Shown one piece after another: positions 24,294 to 33,950 of a DNA stretch of 64,000 nucleotides; position 1 is the stretch's first letter, and each line of letters starts with the position of its first letter. Made by a program: the position numbers and the translations under genes. The notes under the pieces are model-generated. The model was not told the DNA's origin. It saw only the letters and a program-made list of their open reading frames with translations, and made no database searches. Source of the DNA: Oscillospiraceae bacterium (GTDB lineage: Bacteria > Bacillota > Clostridia > Oscillospirales > Ruminococcaceae); assembly GCA_021200565.1 (NCBI GenBank), contig JAJQGJ010000017.1:1-64000 (forward strand), read 5' to 3'.

Positions 24294-24328
24294 AAAAAGC
24301 GGCAGAACCAACTTTTTGATTCTGCCGC
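24294..24328 (-). terminator. Terminator of xpaC-telA-pgm
   Basis: On the minus strand GCGGCAGAA and TTCTGCCGC form a 9-bp stem, followed by TTTTTAG. It lies 24 bases after the phosphohexomutase stop. Confidence 0.88.
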
Positions 24329-24351
24329 AATTTCATGTTATTTCTGGTTAA

Positions 24352-26091
24352 TCAGAACCCTAAGGAAGCCTTAAACTCTTTGGCAATCTTCTGTCCGAGC
24401 TCAACTGCATCTTCCCTTACAGCCGCAATAGTGGTGTAATAAGCCTTGATCTTCGGCTCGGTGCCGGAGGGACGGATGATGACGGTTGCCTTGTTTTCGA
24501 GGGTGAACTTGAGGACGTCCGACTTCGGGAGGTCGATGCTCTTGGACTCACCGGTAACAAGGTCGGTGTCGGTCTTCTTGAGGTAGTCGGCAAGTGCAAC
24601 AACCTTGAACCCTGCGATTTCCTTCGGAGGATTCTCGTGGAGGTCGCCCATAATCTTTGCCATTTCAGCCATGCCGGCGGCGCCTTCGCAGACGAAGCTC
24701 TCAACTGTGTGGACATAGTTGCCGTACTTCTTATACATAGCCTCTCTTGCGTCTAAGAGCGAAACGCCGATTGAACGGTAGTAAGCAGCCATCTCGCAAA
24801 TCATCATCGAGCCAACAACGGCATCCTTGTCTCTTACATAGGAGCCAGCAAGGTAGCCATAGCTCTCCTCAAAGCCGAATATGTATCTATCGGCTTCGCC
24901 AGCAGCTTCGAGATAGCCAATCTGCTCTCCGATAAACTTGAATCCGGTCAGAACATTTCTCATCTCAACTCCGTAATCTGCAGCGATAGCGTCCGCAATG
25001 GCGGTAGAAACGATTGACTTGACAGCAACGGGTCTTTCGGGCATAGTGCCTGATTTAATTCTCTCCTTGCAGATGTATTCAAGGAGCATAGCTCCGACTT
25101 CGTTTCCGCTGAAGAGGACATAGTTTCCATCCTTGTCGGGAACAGCAATACCAACTCTGTCGCAGTCGGGGTCGGTGGCAAGAAGCAAATCGGGCTTTAC
25201 AGTCTTGCAGAGCTCGAGTCCCAAATGCAAAGCTTCCTTGATTTCGGGATTCGGGAACGGGCAGGTGGGGAAGTGACCATCCGGATTTTCCTGCTCGGGA
25301 ACGACGGTGACGTCATTGACGCCGATTCTCTTAAGAATAGCCCTTACCGGCTTGTTGCCGGTGCCATTAAGAGGAGTGTAGACGACCTTCAATCCGCTTG
25401 CAGCGCAGACCTCCGGATGAATCTGCTGCTTCTGAACCTCATCGAGGTAAGCAGTGATAACATCCTGAGAGATATACTCAATCATGCCATTAGCAAGACC
25501 CTCATCAAATCCGACAAGCTTAGCTCCGCCGAACATGGGAGTAGCGTTGATTTTGCCTAAGACTGTGTCAGCAGCCTCAATAGTCATCTGGCAACCGTCA
25601 GAGCCGTAAGCCTTATAACCGTTGTACTTCGAAGGATTGTGGGAAGCAGTGCAGACGATACCAGCCTTGCAGTGAAGAGTTCTGACAGCCCATGAAAGCA
25701 TGGGGGTAGGCATTAGCTCGCTGTAGATGTAAGCCTTGATGCCGTTTCCGGCTAAAACTCTTGCAGCCTCCTTCGAGAAGAGATCCGACTTGATTCTTGA
25801 ATCATATGCGATAGCAACTGCATTATCCTGTCCGGGATAAGCTCCGTTAACATAGTCAGCAAGTCCCTGCGTAGCTCTCCTGATGGTATAGATGTTGAGC
25901 CTGTAGGTTCCAGCACCGATAACGCCTCTTAGTCCTCCGGTACCGAATTCAAGGTCACGATAGAAGCGATCCTTTATAGCCTCCTCGTCACCCTCAACCG
26001 ACTTCAGCTCCTCGATTAAATCCGGGTCTTCGGTTGCGTTTTCTAACCAGAGCTTGTAAAGCTCGTTTTCGCTAGGTCTTAATTCACTCAT
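24352..26091 (-). CDS. Alpha-phosphoglucomutase / phosphomannomutase
   Basis: A 579-residue alpha-D-phosphohexomutase, which interconverts hexose-1- and hexose-6-phosphates. The phosphoserine loop is CTASHNP, the metal loop DPDCDRVG, and the C-terminal phosphate-binding loop RPSGTEPKIK. Its length and opening match Firmicutes PgcA-type enzymes rather than GlmM (about 450). It is the last gene after xpaC and telA with a 42-base gap and no terminator, so it is probably co-transcribed. GlmM is otherwise absent from the window. Confidence 0.95.
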   Translation of the reverse strand: MSELRPSENELYKLWLENATEDPDLIEELKSVEGDEEAIKDRFYRDLEFGTGGLRGVIGAGTYRLNIYTIRRATQGLADYVNGAYPGQDNAVAIAYDSRIKSDLFSKEAARVLAGNGIKAYIYSELMPTPMLSWAVRTLHCKAGIVCTASHNPSKYNGYKAYGSDGCQMTIEAADTVLGKINATPMFGGAKLVGFDEGLANGMIEYISQDVITAYLDEVQKQQIHPEVCAASGLKVVYTPLNGTGNKPVRAILKRIGVNDVTVVPEQENPDGHFPTCPFPNPEIKEALHLGLELCKTVKPDLLLATDPDCDRVGIAVPDKDGNYVLFSGNEVGAMLLEYICKERIKSGTMPERPVAVKSIVSTAIADAIAADYGVEMRNVLTGFKFIGEQIGYLEAAGEADRYIFGFEESYGYLAGSYVRDKDAVVGSMMICEMAAYYRSIGVSLLDAREAMYKKYGNYVHTVESFVCEGAAGMAEMAKIMGDLHENPPKEIAGFKVVALADYLKKTDTDLVTGESKSIDLPKSDVLKFTLENKATVIIRPSGTEPKIKAYYTTIAAVREDAVELGQKIAKEFKASLGF

Positions 26092-26133
26092 GGTAAAATG
26101 CCCCTTTCAATGTATTTATATTTGTCGGTGAGC

Positions 26134-27288
26134 TCATGCTTGCTCGCCGTTACGAATCTGGAGAAGCTTAGCTTTAAGGTCATCCTCCATCCTGACCATC
26201 TCAGCCTCAGCAGCGAGTCTTGCGGCTCTGCCATCCGACTGGATTTTCATGACGTCGTCAAGAGTCTGGATAAGCTGCTCGTTGGTCTGCTTCAAGGTTT
26301 CGATGTCGACAATTCCTCTCTCTGCTTCCTGAGCAGTTTCGACGGAAGCCGTGTGAAGCCTTTCTGCGTTCTGCTTGAGAAGAGCGTTCGTGATGTCGGT
26401 GACCTGCCTCTGAGCCTGAGCTGCCTCAGTTGAGTGCTCAATTCCAAGAGCCAGAACCATCTGATTCTTCCAGAGAGGAATAGTGTTCGTCAGTGTGGTC
26501 TGAATTTTCTCGACCATGACGTTGTCGTTATTCTGGATCATGCGTATCTGCGGAGCAGTCTGGATGGAGATAGCCCTTGTGAGCTCAAGGTCGTGAATCT
26601 TCTTCTCGAACCTGTCGCACTTGTCAGCAAGGTCTCTTGCCGCCTGAGCATCCTCTGCAAGACCAGTTTCCTTAGCCTTGGCTTCAAGCTCCCTGAGCTT
26701 GCCGCTTCTTACTTCTTCAAGCTTCTGCTTGCCGGCTAAGATATACATGGTCAGTTCCTTGAAGTATGCTAAGTTCTGGTCATACATCTTGTCAAGAACA
26801 GCAGAGTCCTTGAGAAGTCTTACCTGGTGCTCCTGAAGAGCATCGCCAATCTTTTCGACGTTGACTTCAGCTTTTGCATACCTGGTCTTCATAGCTTCGA
26901 GCTTGTTTGACTGCTTGCGGAAGAAGCCACGGATTCCCTTTTCTTCCTCCTCGTTGATGCCCTTGAGCTCGTTGACCATGCTTGAAATCAGACCTCCGAC
27001 CTCTCCTAAATCCTGAGTGCGGACATTAGCCAGAGCGGCATCCGAAAAGTCAGCCATCTTCTTCTGGGTGCTTGCGCCATACTGCAAAATCTGAGCGGTG
27101 TTCTCAACGTCAATCTTTGCAGCAAAATCAGCAACCATCTTCTGCTCCTCGGGAGTCAACTTGGTCTCGACAACCTGTGGAGGCTTCTTTTCGGCTTCGA
27201 CAATCTCCGCCATAGCTTCCGTTTCGAGATCTGGCTCCAAAGTGAGCTCGGGAACGCTGGTGAATTCTTGCTCGTTTACGTTATCCAT
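26134..27288 (-). CDS. telA: TelA family toxic anion resistance protein
   Basis: A 384-residue TelA-family protein (PF05816), linked genetically to tellurite and antimicrobial resistance; its biochemical role is not settled. It is almost entirely helical with long coiled-coil segments after an acidic N-terminus. The TAPQIRMIQNNDNVMVEKIQ signature (near 265) and the NTIPLWKNQM segment are typical. The start at 27288 is preferred over 27294, as AGGAG then has a seven-base spacing. It lies 53 bases after xpaC, the usual partner. Confidence 0.93.
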   Translation of the reverse strand: MDNVNEQEFTSVPELTLEPDLETEAMAEIVEAEKKPPQVVETKLTPEEQKMVADFAAKIDVENTAQILQYGASTQKKMADFSDAALANVRTQDLGEVGGLISSMVNELKGINEEEEKGIRGFFRKQSNKLEAMKTRYAKAEVNVEKIGDALQEHQVRLLKDSAVLDKMYDQNLAYFKELTMYILAGKQKLEEVRSGKLRELEAKAKETGLAEDAQAARDLADKCDRFEKKIHDLELTRAISIQTAPQIRMIQNNDNVMVEKIQTTLTNTIPLWKNQMVLALGIEHSTEAAQAQRQVTDITNALLKQNAERLHTASVETAQEAERGIVDIETLKQTNEQLIQTLDDVMKIQSDGRAARLAAEAEMVRMEDDLKAKLLQIRNGEQA

Positions 27289-27341
27289 AGTCATACTCCT
27301 GTTCTTGATATATTTTTCTGTATATCCTGATTATTTTGCCC

Positions 27342-28532
27342 TTATTTGAAGTCGTCGCCCTTAAGCCCTTCCTGCGCAAGAAGGGTGTTGAGGACAGAAA
27401 TATCGCTTGAAACATCCATAGCAGTGTCGGAGAACAGTTCATCCAGAAGCTTTTCAAACGCCAGATTCAGAGTGTCAAGAGTTTCTTCGATCTCACGCTT
27501 CGAAGCCTGGATATTTTCGCCCTGAACCGGCTGCTTATCCATGTCCGCATAAGCATTCAGAAGCTTTATTGTCATGGGAAGATAGTAGTCCATCAGTTTC
27601 TTGAGGTCGGGAACAATCTCAGGATTAGTTTCGGCTCTTTCAAAAATTCTTCTGACTATAAGCTCCATCCTGGAAATTTTCTCTGAAATCTCTTCGCCTG
27701 GGATAGCATCATTGCAGGCTCTTATCTGCGAAATAAAGCTGTTGCCTTTGTCCAAAACCTCCTGCAACTTCGCATCCTTTTCAGACTGACGCTCTTTGGC
27801 AGTAGCCTTCACAGACTGCTCAGCTTGCTTTATGAGGCTTTTCTGATAGTCGCTGTAAGTTTCATCGCTTGTGATGAGAATCGTCTCTTTCTCGTCAAGG
27901 TGACCCTCTAAGAAAAGACCGTCGTCAATCATTCTCTTGAGTTCTTTTCTTACTTTCTTGACGCTTTTTCCAACGCTCTGAGAAAGCCTTTCGATGGTGC
28001 AGTGAGTTTTTTGCCCCAGAATCTGTCTGTAGGTCTTGAACCTGTTTACAAAGCCAATCTGCTTGCTGCCGCTGACAATAAGCGGCACGCCGACGATAAG
28101 ACCTAAAATGGCAGGTAAAGCGGCTATGAGCCCGAAATCGAAATAGAACCACCATCCTACAAGGTCTATCAGTGCCGAAAGACACACAGCACCTCCGGCA
28201 AGTACAGCACCGCCGACTATCTTCATGATTCCGCCGGACATAATCTTTTGCGGATTGCCATATAAAGCCGGAAGATTATTCTGCGACGGAACCACTCTCG
28301 GAGTGGATTTTGTGCCATCCTGATAGCTGCCTTTGTCCGAATCGTCGTAAGCTGCTCTTGAACTGCCGCCGGTTGCTCTTTTCAGGGCATCGGTTCCCAT
28401 GTTTATAACATTTCCGATAAGACTCCGAACCGACTCATTAAGCTCACTGTAGTCCTGGGAATAAACGGCTTTGTCGATAACATCACGGATGTCGTTTCCA
28501 AGGTCATCCCAATTCCAACCATCATTTGCCAT
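27342..28532 (-). CDS. XpaC family membrane protein
   Basis: A 396-residue XpaC-like protein (PF10112, named for 5-bromo-4-chloroindolyl phosphate hydrolysis). It has a polar N-terminus (about 1-95), two adjacent membrane helices (about 105-160) and a helical cytoplasmic region with a coiled coil. XpaC and TelA are commonly encoded together. The start at 28532 is preferred to 28565 because GAGGG lies seven bases before it and the predicted transcript begins near 28565. Confidence 0.9.
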   Translation of the reverse strand: MANDGWNWDDLGNDIRDVIDKAVYSQDYSELNESVRSLIGNVINMGTDALKRATGGSSRAAYDDSDKGSYQDGTKSTPRVVPSQNNLPALYGNPQKIMSGGIMKIVGGAVLAGGAVCLSALIDLVGWWFYFDFGLIAALPAILGLIVGVPLIVSGSKQIGFVNRFKTYRQILGQKTHCTIERLSQSVGKSVKKVRKELKRMIDDGLFLEGHLDEKETILITSDETYSDYQKSLIKQAEQSVKATAKERQSEKDAKLQEVLDKGNSFISQIRACNDAIPGEEISEKISRMELIVRRIFERAETNPEIVPDLKKLMDYYLPMTIKLLNAYADMDKQPVQGENIQASKREIEETLDTLNLAFEKLLDELFSDTAMDVSSDISVLNTLLAQEGLKGDDFK

Positions 28533-28571
28533 GTTATTTCCCTCACTTCTAAGTATCAATTCCATTCATCT

Positions 28572-28600
28572 CATTATACAGCTTTTTTCATCACTTTACA
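28572..28600 (-). promoter_or_regulatory. Promoter of xpaC-telA-pgm
   Basis: On the minus strand TTGTAA (28600-28595), a 17-bp spacer and consensus TATAAT (28577-28572). Confidence 0.78.
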
Positions 28601-28675
28601 AGTGCCAATGAACGGTTTAAAGCAATTTTAGCACGAATTTTTTGTGAATTTTTTGAAGAATGAGCCACATGGCAC

Positions 28676-28704
28676 TTGAATAAACGCTTCAAATAATGTA
28701 GAAT
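28676..28704 (+). promoter_or_regulatory. Promoter of comM-ispDF
   Basis: TTGAAT (28676-28681), a 17-bp spacer and TAGAAT (28699-28704). It is divergent from the xpaC promoter. Confidence 0.72.
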
Positions 28705-28743
28705 AGTAAAAGAACTCGAAAAAGCAGGGAAGGAATGAGCGAT

Positions 28744-30276
28744 ATGTTTTCATTGGTTAAGAGTGTAGGGCTGTTTGGAATGAACGCATTCGAGGTGAGT
28801 GTCGAAGTCGAAGCGTCAAGGGGAATGGAACGGTTTGAAATAATTGGTCTTGCAGACGCTGCGGTCAAGGAATCCCGTGAGAGAATCCGTTCCGCATTCC
28901 GTTCTTCAAAGCTCCGCTTTCCTAATCTGAATATAATGGTAAACCTTGCACCGGCTGATGTCAAAAAAAGCGGCTCTTCACACGACCTTGCAATAGCTAT
29001 AGCAATTCTGGAAGCATCAGGAGCTTTCCCGCCAGAACGGACTGAGAATTCCTGTTTCATAGGTGAGCTCTCCCTTAGTGGAGACTTAAGACCGATTAAC
29101 GGCGTTCTCCCCATGACAATATTTGCTCAGCGAATGGGCATGAAGAAGATATATCTCCCAAAAGATAACGCCTATGAAGCCTCCGTTGTCGAGGGAATGG
29201 AGGTCTATGGCGTTGAGTCTCTGAGCGAGCTTGCACATTGCCTGAGTGGCGATATAGTCATCGAAAAGGAGCCTCCCTATGTTCCATCTGAGAAAAGAAT
29301 GGGTGACATGCTCGATTTTGCTGATGTCAAAGGTCAGCAGTTCGCAAAGAAGGCTCTCGAAGTAGCAGCCTGCGGAGGACATAATCTTCTTATGATAGGC
29401 TCTCCCGGCTCCGGCAAGAGTATGCTTGCCAAGCGCCTTCCTTCAATACTTCCCAAGATGACTTTCGAAGAGTCAATAGAAACTACAAATATCTATTCGA
29501 TAGCCGGTCTTATCGACAAGAGCGCACCTCTGGTAATTGAAAGACCGTTCAGAGCTCCGCATCACACAGTCTCAACAGCGGGTCTTGCCGGCGGTGGCGG
29601 AATCCCACGCCCAGGTGAAATCTCACTTGCGCATAACGGGCTCTTGTTCTTAGATGAACTCGCTGAGTTCACCCGTTCGACACTCGAAATCCTCCGCCAG
29701 CCTATTGAGGACGGCAAAGTTACTATTTCGAGAGCGTCAGGAACGGTTACATATCCTTCAAACATAATGCTCGTGGCAGCAATGAACCCTTGCCCCTGTG
29801 GCTACTACGGTCACCCCAAGAAAAAGTGCGTCTGCACCAAAAAGCAGGTCTCGCAGTATCTATCTAAAATCTCCGGACCGCTTCTTGACAGATTCGATCT
29901 GCATATCGAGGTCGCACCGGTTGAGTATGAGAATATCTCATCCCTGAAAAAAGAGGAATCGAGCTCTGCAATCCGTGACAGAGTGCAGAAAGCAAGAGAA
30001 ATCCAGACTGAGAGATATAAAGGAACCGGAATCACCTGTAACGCCAGAATCACCTCTGAGCTTTTGCATGAGGTCTGCCCGCTTACTGAGGATGCGAATA
30101 CTCTTTTGGGAGAAGTTTTTGACCGCCTCGGGCTATCCGCCAGAGCATACGACAGGATTCTCAAGGTCTCAAGAACAATGGCAGACATGGACGGCGAAAA
30201 ATTGATTGACCGCAAGCACGTTGCCCAGGCAGTCAGATACCGCTGCCTCGACAGAAAGTATTGGGAGAACGGATGA
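28744..30276 (+). CDS. ComM/YifB family AAA+ ATPase
   Basis: A 510-residue protein of the YifB/ComM family. Haemophilus and Vibrio ComM is a helicase that assists recombination of incoming DNA. An N-terminal Lon-protease-like domain ([15 protein letters not shown]) is followed by an Mg-chelatase-like AAA+ core with Walker A GSPGSGKS (Lys225) and the Walker B region [13 protein letters not shown] Cys cluster, [17 protein letters not shown], is typical of the family. The start at 28744 has GGAAGGA eight bases upstream; an ATG three codons earlier sits too close. ispDF follows with a one-base overlap. Confidence 0.94.
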   Translation: MFSLVKSVGLFGMNAFEVSVEVEASRGMERFEIIGLADAAVKESRERIRSAFRSSKLRFPNLNIMVNLAPADVKKSGSSHDLAIAIAILEASGAFPPERTENSCFIGELSLSGDLRPINGVLPMTIFAQRMGMKKIYLPKDNAYEASVVEGMEVYGVESLSELAHCLSGDIVIEKEPPYVPSEKRMGDMLDFADVKGQQFAKKALEVAACGGHNLLMIGSPGSGKSMLAKRLPSILPKMTFEESIETTNIYSIAGLIDKSAPLVIERPFRAPHHTVSTAGLAGGGGIPRPGEISLAHNGLLFLDELAEFTRSTLEILRQPIEDGKVTISRASGTVTYPSNIMLVAAMNPCPCGYYGHPKKKCVCTKKQVSQYLSKISGPLLDRFDLHIEVAPVEYENISSLKKEESSSAIRDRVQKAREIQTERYKGTGITCNARITSELLHEVCPLTEDANTLLGEVFDRLGLSARAYDRILKVSRTMADMDGEKLIDRKHVAQAVRYRCLDRKYWENG

Positions 30277-31436
30277 TGAATAAAAATATATTTGAGTTTA
30301 TGCCAGCTTCACGCTCCGCTGAGCTCATCTTAGCCTGCGGCGGAAGAAGCTCCCGCATGGGAGGAGAAAACAAGCTTCTGTCCAATATTTCCGGAAAACC
30401 GTGCATCTATCGCTCCTGCGAGCCATTTTGCAGCTTTCCTGAAATAAAGAGAATCATAATCTCTGCACCAGATAAGCTTGCAGATGCCTACAAATCAGCG
30501 CTTAATGGGATAGATAAACCGGTTCTGTTTGTCAGCTCCGGCGAAACCAGGCAGCAGTCTGTCGCAAATGCCGTTAATGCTGCAACCGAAGACATAATAA
30601 TGATTCACGACGGCGCAAGACCTCTTGTTTCGACTGAAGAGATAAGAGCATCTCTTGACGATGCTTTTGAGTATGGGAGTTCAATAGTGTCTACACCTAT
30701 GACAGAGACGATAAGGTTTTCTGACGGCGAGACCTCATATTCTCCTGACCGCTCAAAATATTATCTCATCAAAACGCCTCAGAGCTTCTCAAGGAAGCTT
30801 TATCTCTATGCTCTTGCGAATGCAACCGGCGACTACACCGACGACGCCCAGCTTTTGGATTCGGTTGGGATAATGCCTCACTTGACAATGGGTTCAAGAA
30901 ATAATATAAAAATTACAGTTCCGGAGGATTCGAAGATGGCAGAAGGGCTCTCAGGCTTCAGCAGCATAAGAATCGGTCACGGCTACGATGTTCACAAGCT
31001 GGTGCCAGGCAGAAAGCTTATATTGGGTGGAGTTGAAGTACCATACTCTCTCGGGCTTTTAGGGCATTCCGACGCCGATGTTTTGACACACGCTCTCATG
31101 GATTCGCTTCTTGGAGCAGCGGCACTCGGCGACATAGGGAAGCTCTTCCCGGATACCGATGAAAAGTATAAGGGAGCCGACAGCATCGAGCTTCTAAGAG
31201 AGGTCTGCCGCATTCTCAGGGACAACGGCTTTGAGATAGTCAACACCGACATAACTGTTATCGCCCAGAAGCCTAAGCTGTCGCCTTTTATTCTCACTAT
31301 GCGAGAAAATCTGGCGCGGGCTATGGAAATTGACATTGGCTGCGTTTCCGTAAAGGCAACCACCGAGGAAGGCTTAGGCTTCACCGGAACGGGAGAGGGG
31401 ATAGCCGCACATGCTGTTTCTCTCATAAAAGGCTGA
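30276..31436 (+). CDS. ispDF: Bifunctional IspD-IspF
   Basis: A 386-residue fusion of two MEP-pathway enzymes. The N-terminal half is IspD (CDP-ME synthase: [24 protein letters not shown]). The C-terminal half is IspF (MECDP synthase: [35 protein letters not shown]). The two catalyse steps three and five of isoprenoid precursor synthesis. Fusions are well known in alpha- and epsilon-proteobacteria and occur in some clostridia. The start is one of two adjacent ATG codons (30273 or 30276), overlapping the comM stop; GGGAGA precedes them. Confidence 0.94.
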   Translation: MNKNIFEFMPASRSAELILACGGRSSRMGGENKLLSNISGKPCIYRSCEPFCSFPEIKRIIISAPDKLADAYKSALNGIDKPVLFVSSGETRQQSVANAVNAATEDIIMIHDGARPLVSTEEIRASLDDAFEYGSSIVSTPMTETIRFSDGETSYSPDRSKYYLIKTPQSFSRKLYLYALANATGDYTDDAQLLDSVGIMPHLTMGSRNNIKITVPEDSKMAEGLSGFSSIRIGHGYDVHKLVPGRKLILGGVEVPYSLGLLGHSDADVLTHALMDSLLGAAALGDIGKLFPDTDEKYKGADSIELLREVCRILRDNGFEIVNTDITVIAQKPKLSPFILTMRENLARAMEIDIGCVSVKATTEEGLGFTGTGEGIAAHAVSLIKG

Positions 31437-31454
31437 TTGAAGCTGGATGATAAA

Positions 31455-31479
31455 AGCTCTGCTTAGGCAGGGCTTTTTG
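31455..31479 (+). terminator. Terminator after ispDF
   Basis: AGCTCTGC pairs with GCAGGGCT (one T-G) around a short loop, followed by TTTTTG. It lies about 18 bases after the ispDF stop. Confidence 0.8.
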
Positions 31480-31571
31480 TGTCAATGTCAGCTTAATTCT
31501 CATATACTATGTTAGCCTCTTCTATTCGGAGGCAACTTTGAAATAGTAATAAGTGCGGGGTGCACTTTGAA

Positions 31572-31793
31572 ATGAAATATACTCTCTTAGCCGTTTCTTC
31601 CATCACCTACGCAATGAAAGCAAAGAAGCTTCTCAATGGCATGGGAATATTCTGTGAGGTGTCGAAAACTCCGAAGAATTTAGCTTCCGGTTGCGGCTAT
31701 TCGGTCAGAATACGGGATAATCCCGATTATGTCACGGGAATTCTTGAGAAGAACGGCATTGCGATTAAAGGTCGCAGAACAGTTGAAATGTAA
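31572..31793 (+). CDS. Small DUF3343 protein, putative Se/S carrier
   Basis: A 73-residue protein matching the DUF3343 (PF11823) pattern: it opens with a strand and helix (TLLAVSSITYAMKAKKLL) and has CGYSVRIRD after a SGCG motif, the conserved cysteine pair region (Cys26 and Cys39 area). The family is described as putative Se/S carrier-like, and members lie next to cysteine desulfurases, as here. The ATG at 31572 is preferred over a GTG at 31560 since GGGGTG precedes it. No TATA-like promoter was confidently placed between 31480 and 31571. Confidence 0.8.
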   Translation: MKYTLLAVSSITYAMKAKKLLNGMGIFCEVSKTPKNLASGCGYSVRIRDNPDYVTGILEKNGIAIKGRRTVEM

Positions 31794-31823
31794 AATTCGG
31801 TCTTTACGAAAGGAACTGCCAGT

Positions 31824-32966
31824 TTGAAAACGGTTTATTTTGACAATGCAGCCACGACCTACCCAAAGCCTCCTTCAGTGGTTAAAGCCACAGCGGAGGC
31901 GCCAGTCAAGTACGGCGGAAACCCGGGCAGGTCGGGGCATGCTTATTCATATAATGCAGCTGCAATGGTCTATGATGCACGCTGTGCAGCTGCTGAGATG
32001 TTCGGCTCCAGCCCTGAAAACACGGTCTTCACAAGTAATTGCACTCATTCCCTGAATCTTGCAATAAAAGGAATAGTAAAACCACATGACAGGCTTGTAA
32101 TATCCTCGATGGAGCACAATTCCGTCGCACGTCCAGCCTACGCTCTTTCGAGAGCAGGAGCTTTGGTGGATGTTGCCACAGTAGGGAAGACCGACGAGGA
32201 AACTGTAAGCAATTTCAGAAAGCTGATTACTCCTGGCACCCGCTGTGTTGTCTGCACAGCCGCCAGCAACGTCACCGGAAGAGTAATGCCGGTTCAGGAA
32301 ATAGCTGAAATCTGCCGGAGCACGGGCGTTTGCTTCATAGTTGACGGTGCGCAGGCTTGTGGAATTATTCCATTAAGCCTCGACGACGGCATGAACTTCA
32401 TCTGTACTGCAGGTCACAAAGGGCTCTATGGCGTGACGGGGACGGGACTTCTTATCTCTGACGGCGAGTATGTGCCGAGAACAATAATTGAGGGCGGAAC
32501 CGGTGCCACATCAGCTGAGCTCGAACAGACCGGCTTCATGCCGGAAAGACTCGAAAGCGGAACCCTCAACACAGTCGGAATTGCTTCCCTGAAAGCCGGA
32601 ATCGACTATGTAAACAGCTACAGCATGGAGGATATTTTCGACCACGAGCAGTCGCTCTGTGAGATATTCCTGGATGGTCTTATGAACACCGGCAATGTGA
32701 CGGTATACAGAAACGGCGACCACTTCGTGCCGATAGTGTCCTTCAATATCGAAGGCATTCCGTCTTCAGCGGTATCCGGTGCGCTGTCGGAGAGGGGATT
32801 TGCCCTGAGAGGTGGTCTTCACTGTGCGCCTCTGGCTCACAAGACTCTTGGAACTCTTCCCGAGGGAACGGTAAGATTTTCACCGTCTGTATTTAATTCC
32901 GAGTCAGATGTCAAGAGGCTTATTGGCGAAGTAAAAAAATCGCAAAAGATGGACTTTGACTATTGA
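31824..32966 (+). CDS. Cysteine desulfurase family protein (second copy)
   Basis: A 380-residue class V aminotransferase-fold enzyme of the group II cysteine desulfurase type. The PLP lysine is Lys199 (TAGHKGLYG), and a cysteine at 334 lies in RGGLHCAPL, equivalent to the SufS persulfide cysteine. It differs from SufS at 6057 and sits just after a DUF3343 protein, a pairing linked in the literature to sulfur or selenium delivery. The start is TTG with AAGGA nine bases upstream. The substrate (cysteine or selenocysteine) cannot be told by eye. Confidence 0.9.
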   Translation: MKTVYFDNAATTYPKPPSVVKATAEAPVKYGGNPGRSGHAYSYNAAAMVYDARCAAAEMFGSSPENTVFTSNCTHSLNLAIKGIVKPHDRLVISSMEHNSVARPAYALSRAGALVDVATVGKTDEETVSNFRKLITPGTRCVVCTAASNVTGRVMPVQEIAEICRSTGVCFIVDGAQACGIIPLSLDDGMNFICTAGHKGLYGVTGTGLLISDGEYVPRTIIEGGTGATSAELEQTGFMPERLESGTLNTVGIASLKAGIDYVNSYSMEDIFDHEQSLCEIFLDGLMNTGNVTVYRNGDHFVPIVSFNIEGIPSSAVSGALSERGFALRGGLHCAPLAHKTLGTLPEGTVRFSPSVFNSESDVKRLIGEVKKSQKMDFDY

Positions 32967-32991
32967 AATTTCCCTCGATTGCTGTTAAAAT
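32963..32991 (+). promoter_or_regulatory. Promoter of cdaA-cdaR
   Basis: TTGAAA (32963-32968), a 17-bp spacer and TAAAAT (32986-32991). The -35 overlaps the stop codon of the preceding desulfurase gene. Confidence 0.75.
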
Positions 32992-33029
32992 AGAAAGAGT
33001 ATAAATGCCGGTATCAGGCGGAAAGGGAA

Positions 33030-33950
33030 ATGGACTTGGAGTTTGTCAGTGATATTTGGGTAAAGTTCATAAGTATAGTCAGTTCAATATCATTTAGGGA
33101 TATTATTGACATTATCATATTAGCGTATATCCTCTATAAGCTTATAAAAATTATCCGTGAGACAAGAGCGCAGCAGCTTCTTACCGGAATTTTAATCATA
33201 CTCGGTGTGTATCTGATTGCCTCCTGGTGGCAGTTGAAGGTCATGTCGTATCTCTTGGAAAACTTCTTCCAGATTGGCATCCTTGCGGTCATTATCGTCT
33301 TTCAGCCGGAGCTACGGCGAATCCTCGAGAAGATGGGTCAGGCAAATGTAAAGAGCCTCGGAATCTTCGGCGGCGGAGGCTACAAAGCCGACGACGAGGC
33401 GAAGAATTGGGATGACACCATCGAGGTTATCGGCGAGGCTGTGAGCCAGCTTTCCGAAACAAGAACAGGTGCGCTCATAGTAATCGAGCGAACCACCCGT
33501 CTTGGCGAGCAGATTGACAACGGAACAGTCATGGACTGCATCCCGAGCGTTGCGACTTTAGGTAGCATTTTCTTCCCGAAGACACCGCTTCACGACGGCG
33601 CCGTAATCATAAGAAATGCAAGAATTATAGCGGCTGGCTGCTTCCTTCCGACTCCTCAGAAGGAGGAAAGAATCAACAAGCAGCTTGGCTCCCGCCACAG
33701 AGCGGCAATCGGCATGAGCGAAAACTCTGATGCCATAATCGTCGTGGTTTCCGAGGAAACCGGAACCATTTCGATAGCCGAAAACGGCGAGCTCACCAGA
33801 GGCTACACCAAGGAAAGAATCATAAAGTATCTGAAGTCTCAGATCATGACCGAAAAGCAGTCGCCCGATAAGAAATTACTTGGCAGGCTGTTTACGAGAA
33901 AGGAGAAGACCGATGGCGGAGAAAACGACAGAGAAAACCAAGAAGAGTAG
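33030..33950 (+). CDS. cdaA: Diadenylate cyclase CdaA
   Basis: A 306-residue membrane diadenylate cyclase, which makes c-di-AMP from two ATP. Three N-terminal membrane helices (about 25-95) precede the DAC domain. The catalytic DGA motif is at 189-191 (LHDGAVII) and RHR at 222-224. c-di-AMP controls potassium, osmolyte and cell-wall homeostasis in Firmicutes. cdaR follows with a 38-base overlap, as in most Firmicutes; glmM, the usual third gene, is missing. Confidence 0.96.
   Translation: MDLEFVSDIWVKFISIVSSISFRDIIDIIILAYILYKLIKIIRETRAQQLLTGILIILGVYLIASWWQLKVMSYLLENFFQIGILAVIIVFQPELRRILEKMGQANVKSLGIFGGGGYKADDEAKNWDDTIEVIGEAVSQLSETRTGALIVIERTTRLGEQIDNGTVMDCIPSVATLGSIFFPKTPLHDGAVIIRNARIIAAGCFLPTPQKEERINKQLGSRHRAAIGMSENSDAIIVVVSEETGTISIAENGELTRGYTKERIIKYLKSQIMTEKQSPDKKLLGRLFTRKEKTDGGENDRENQEE

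Noticed and set aside
31500-31571. Duplicated ACTTTGAAAT near 31535 and 31564, with a possible short leader peptide
   Set aside because: The repeat is short and AT-rich, the leader has no ribosome binding site, and no attenuator structure follows.
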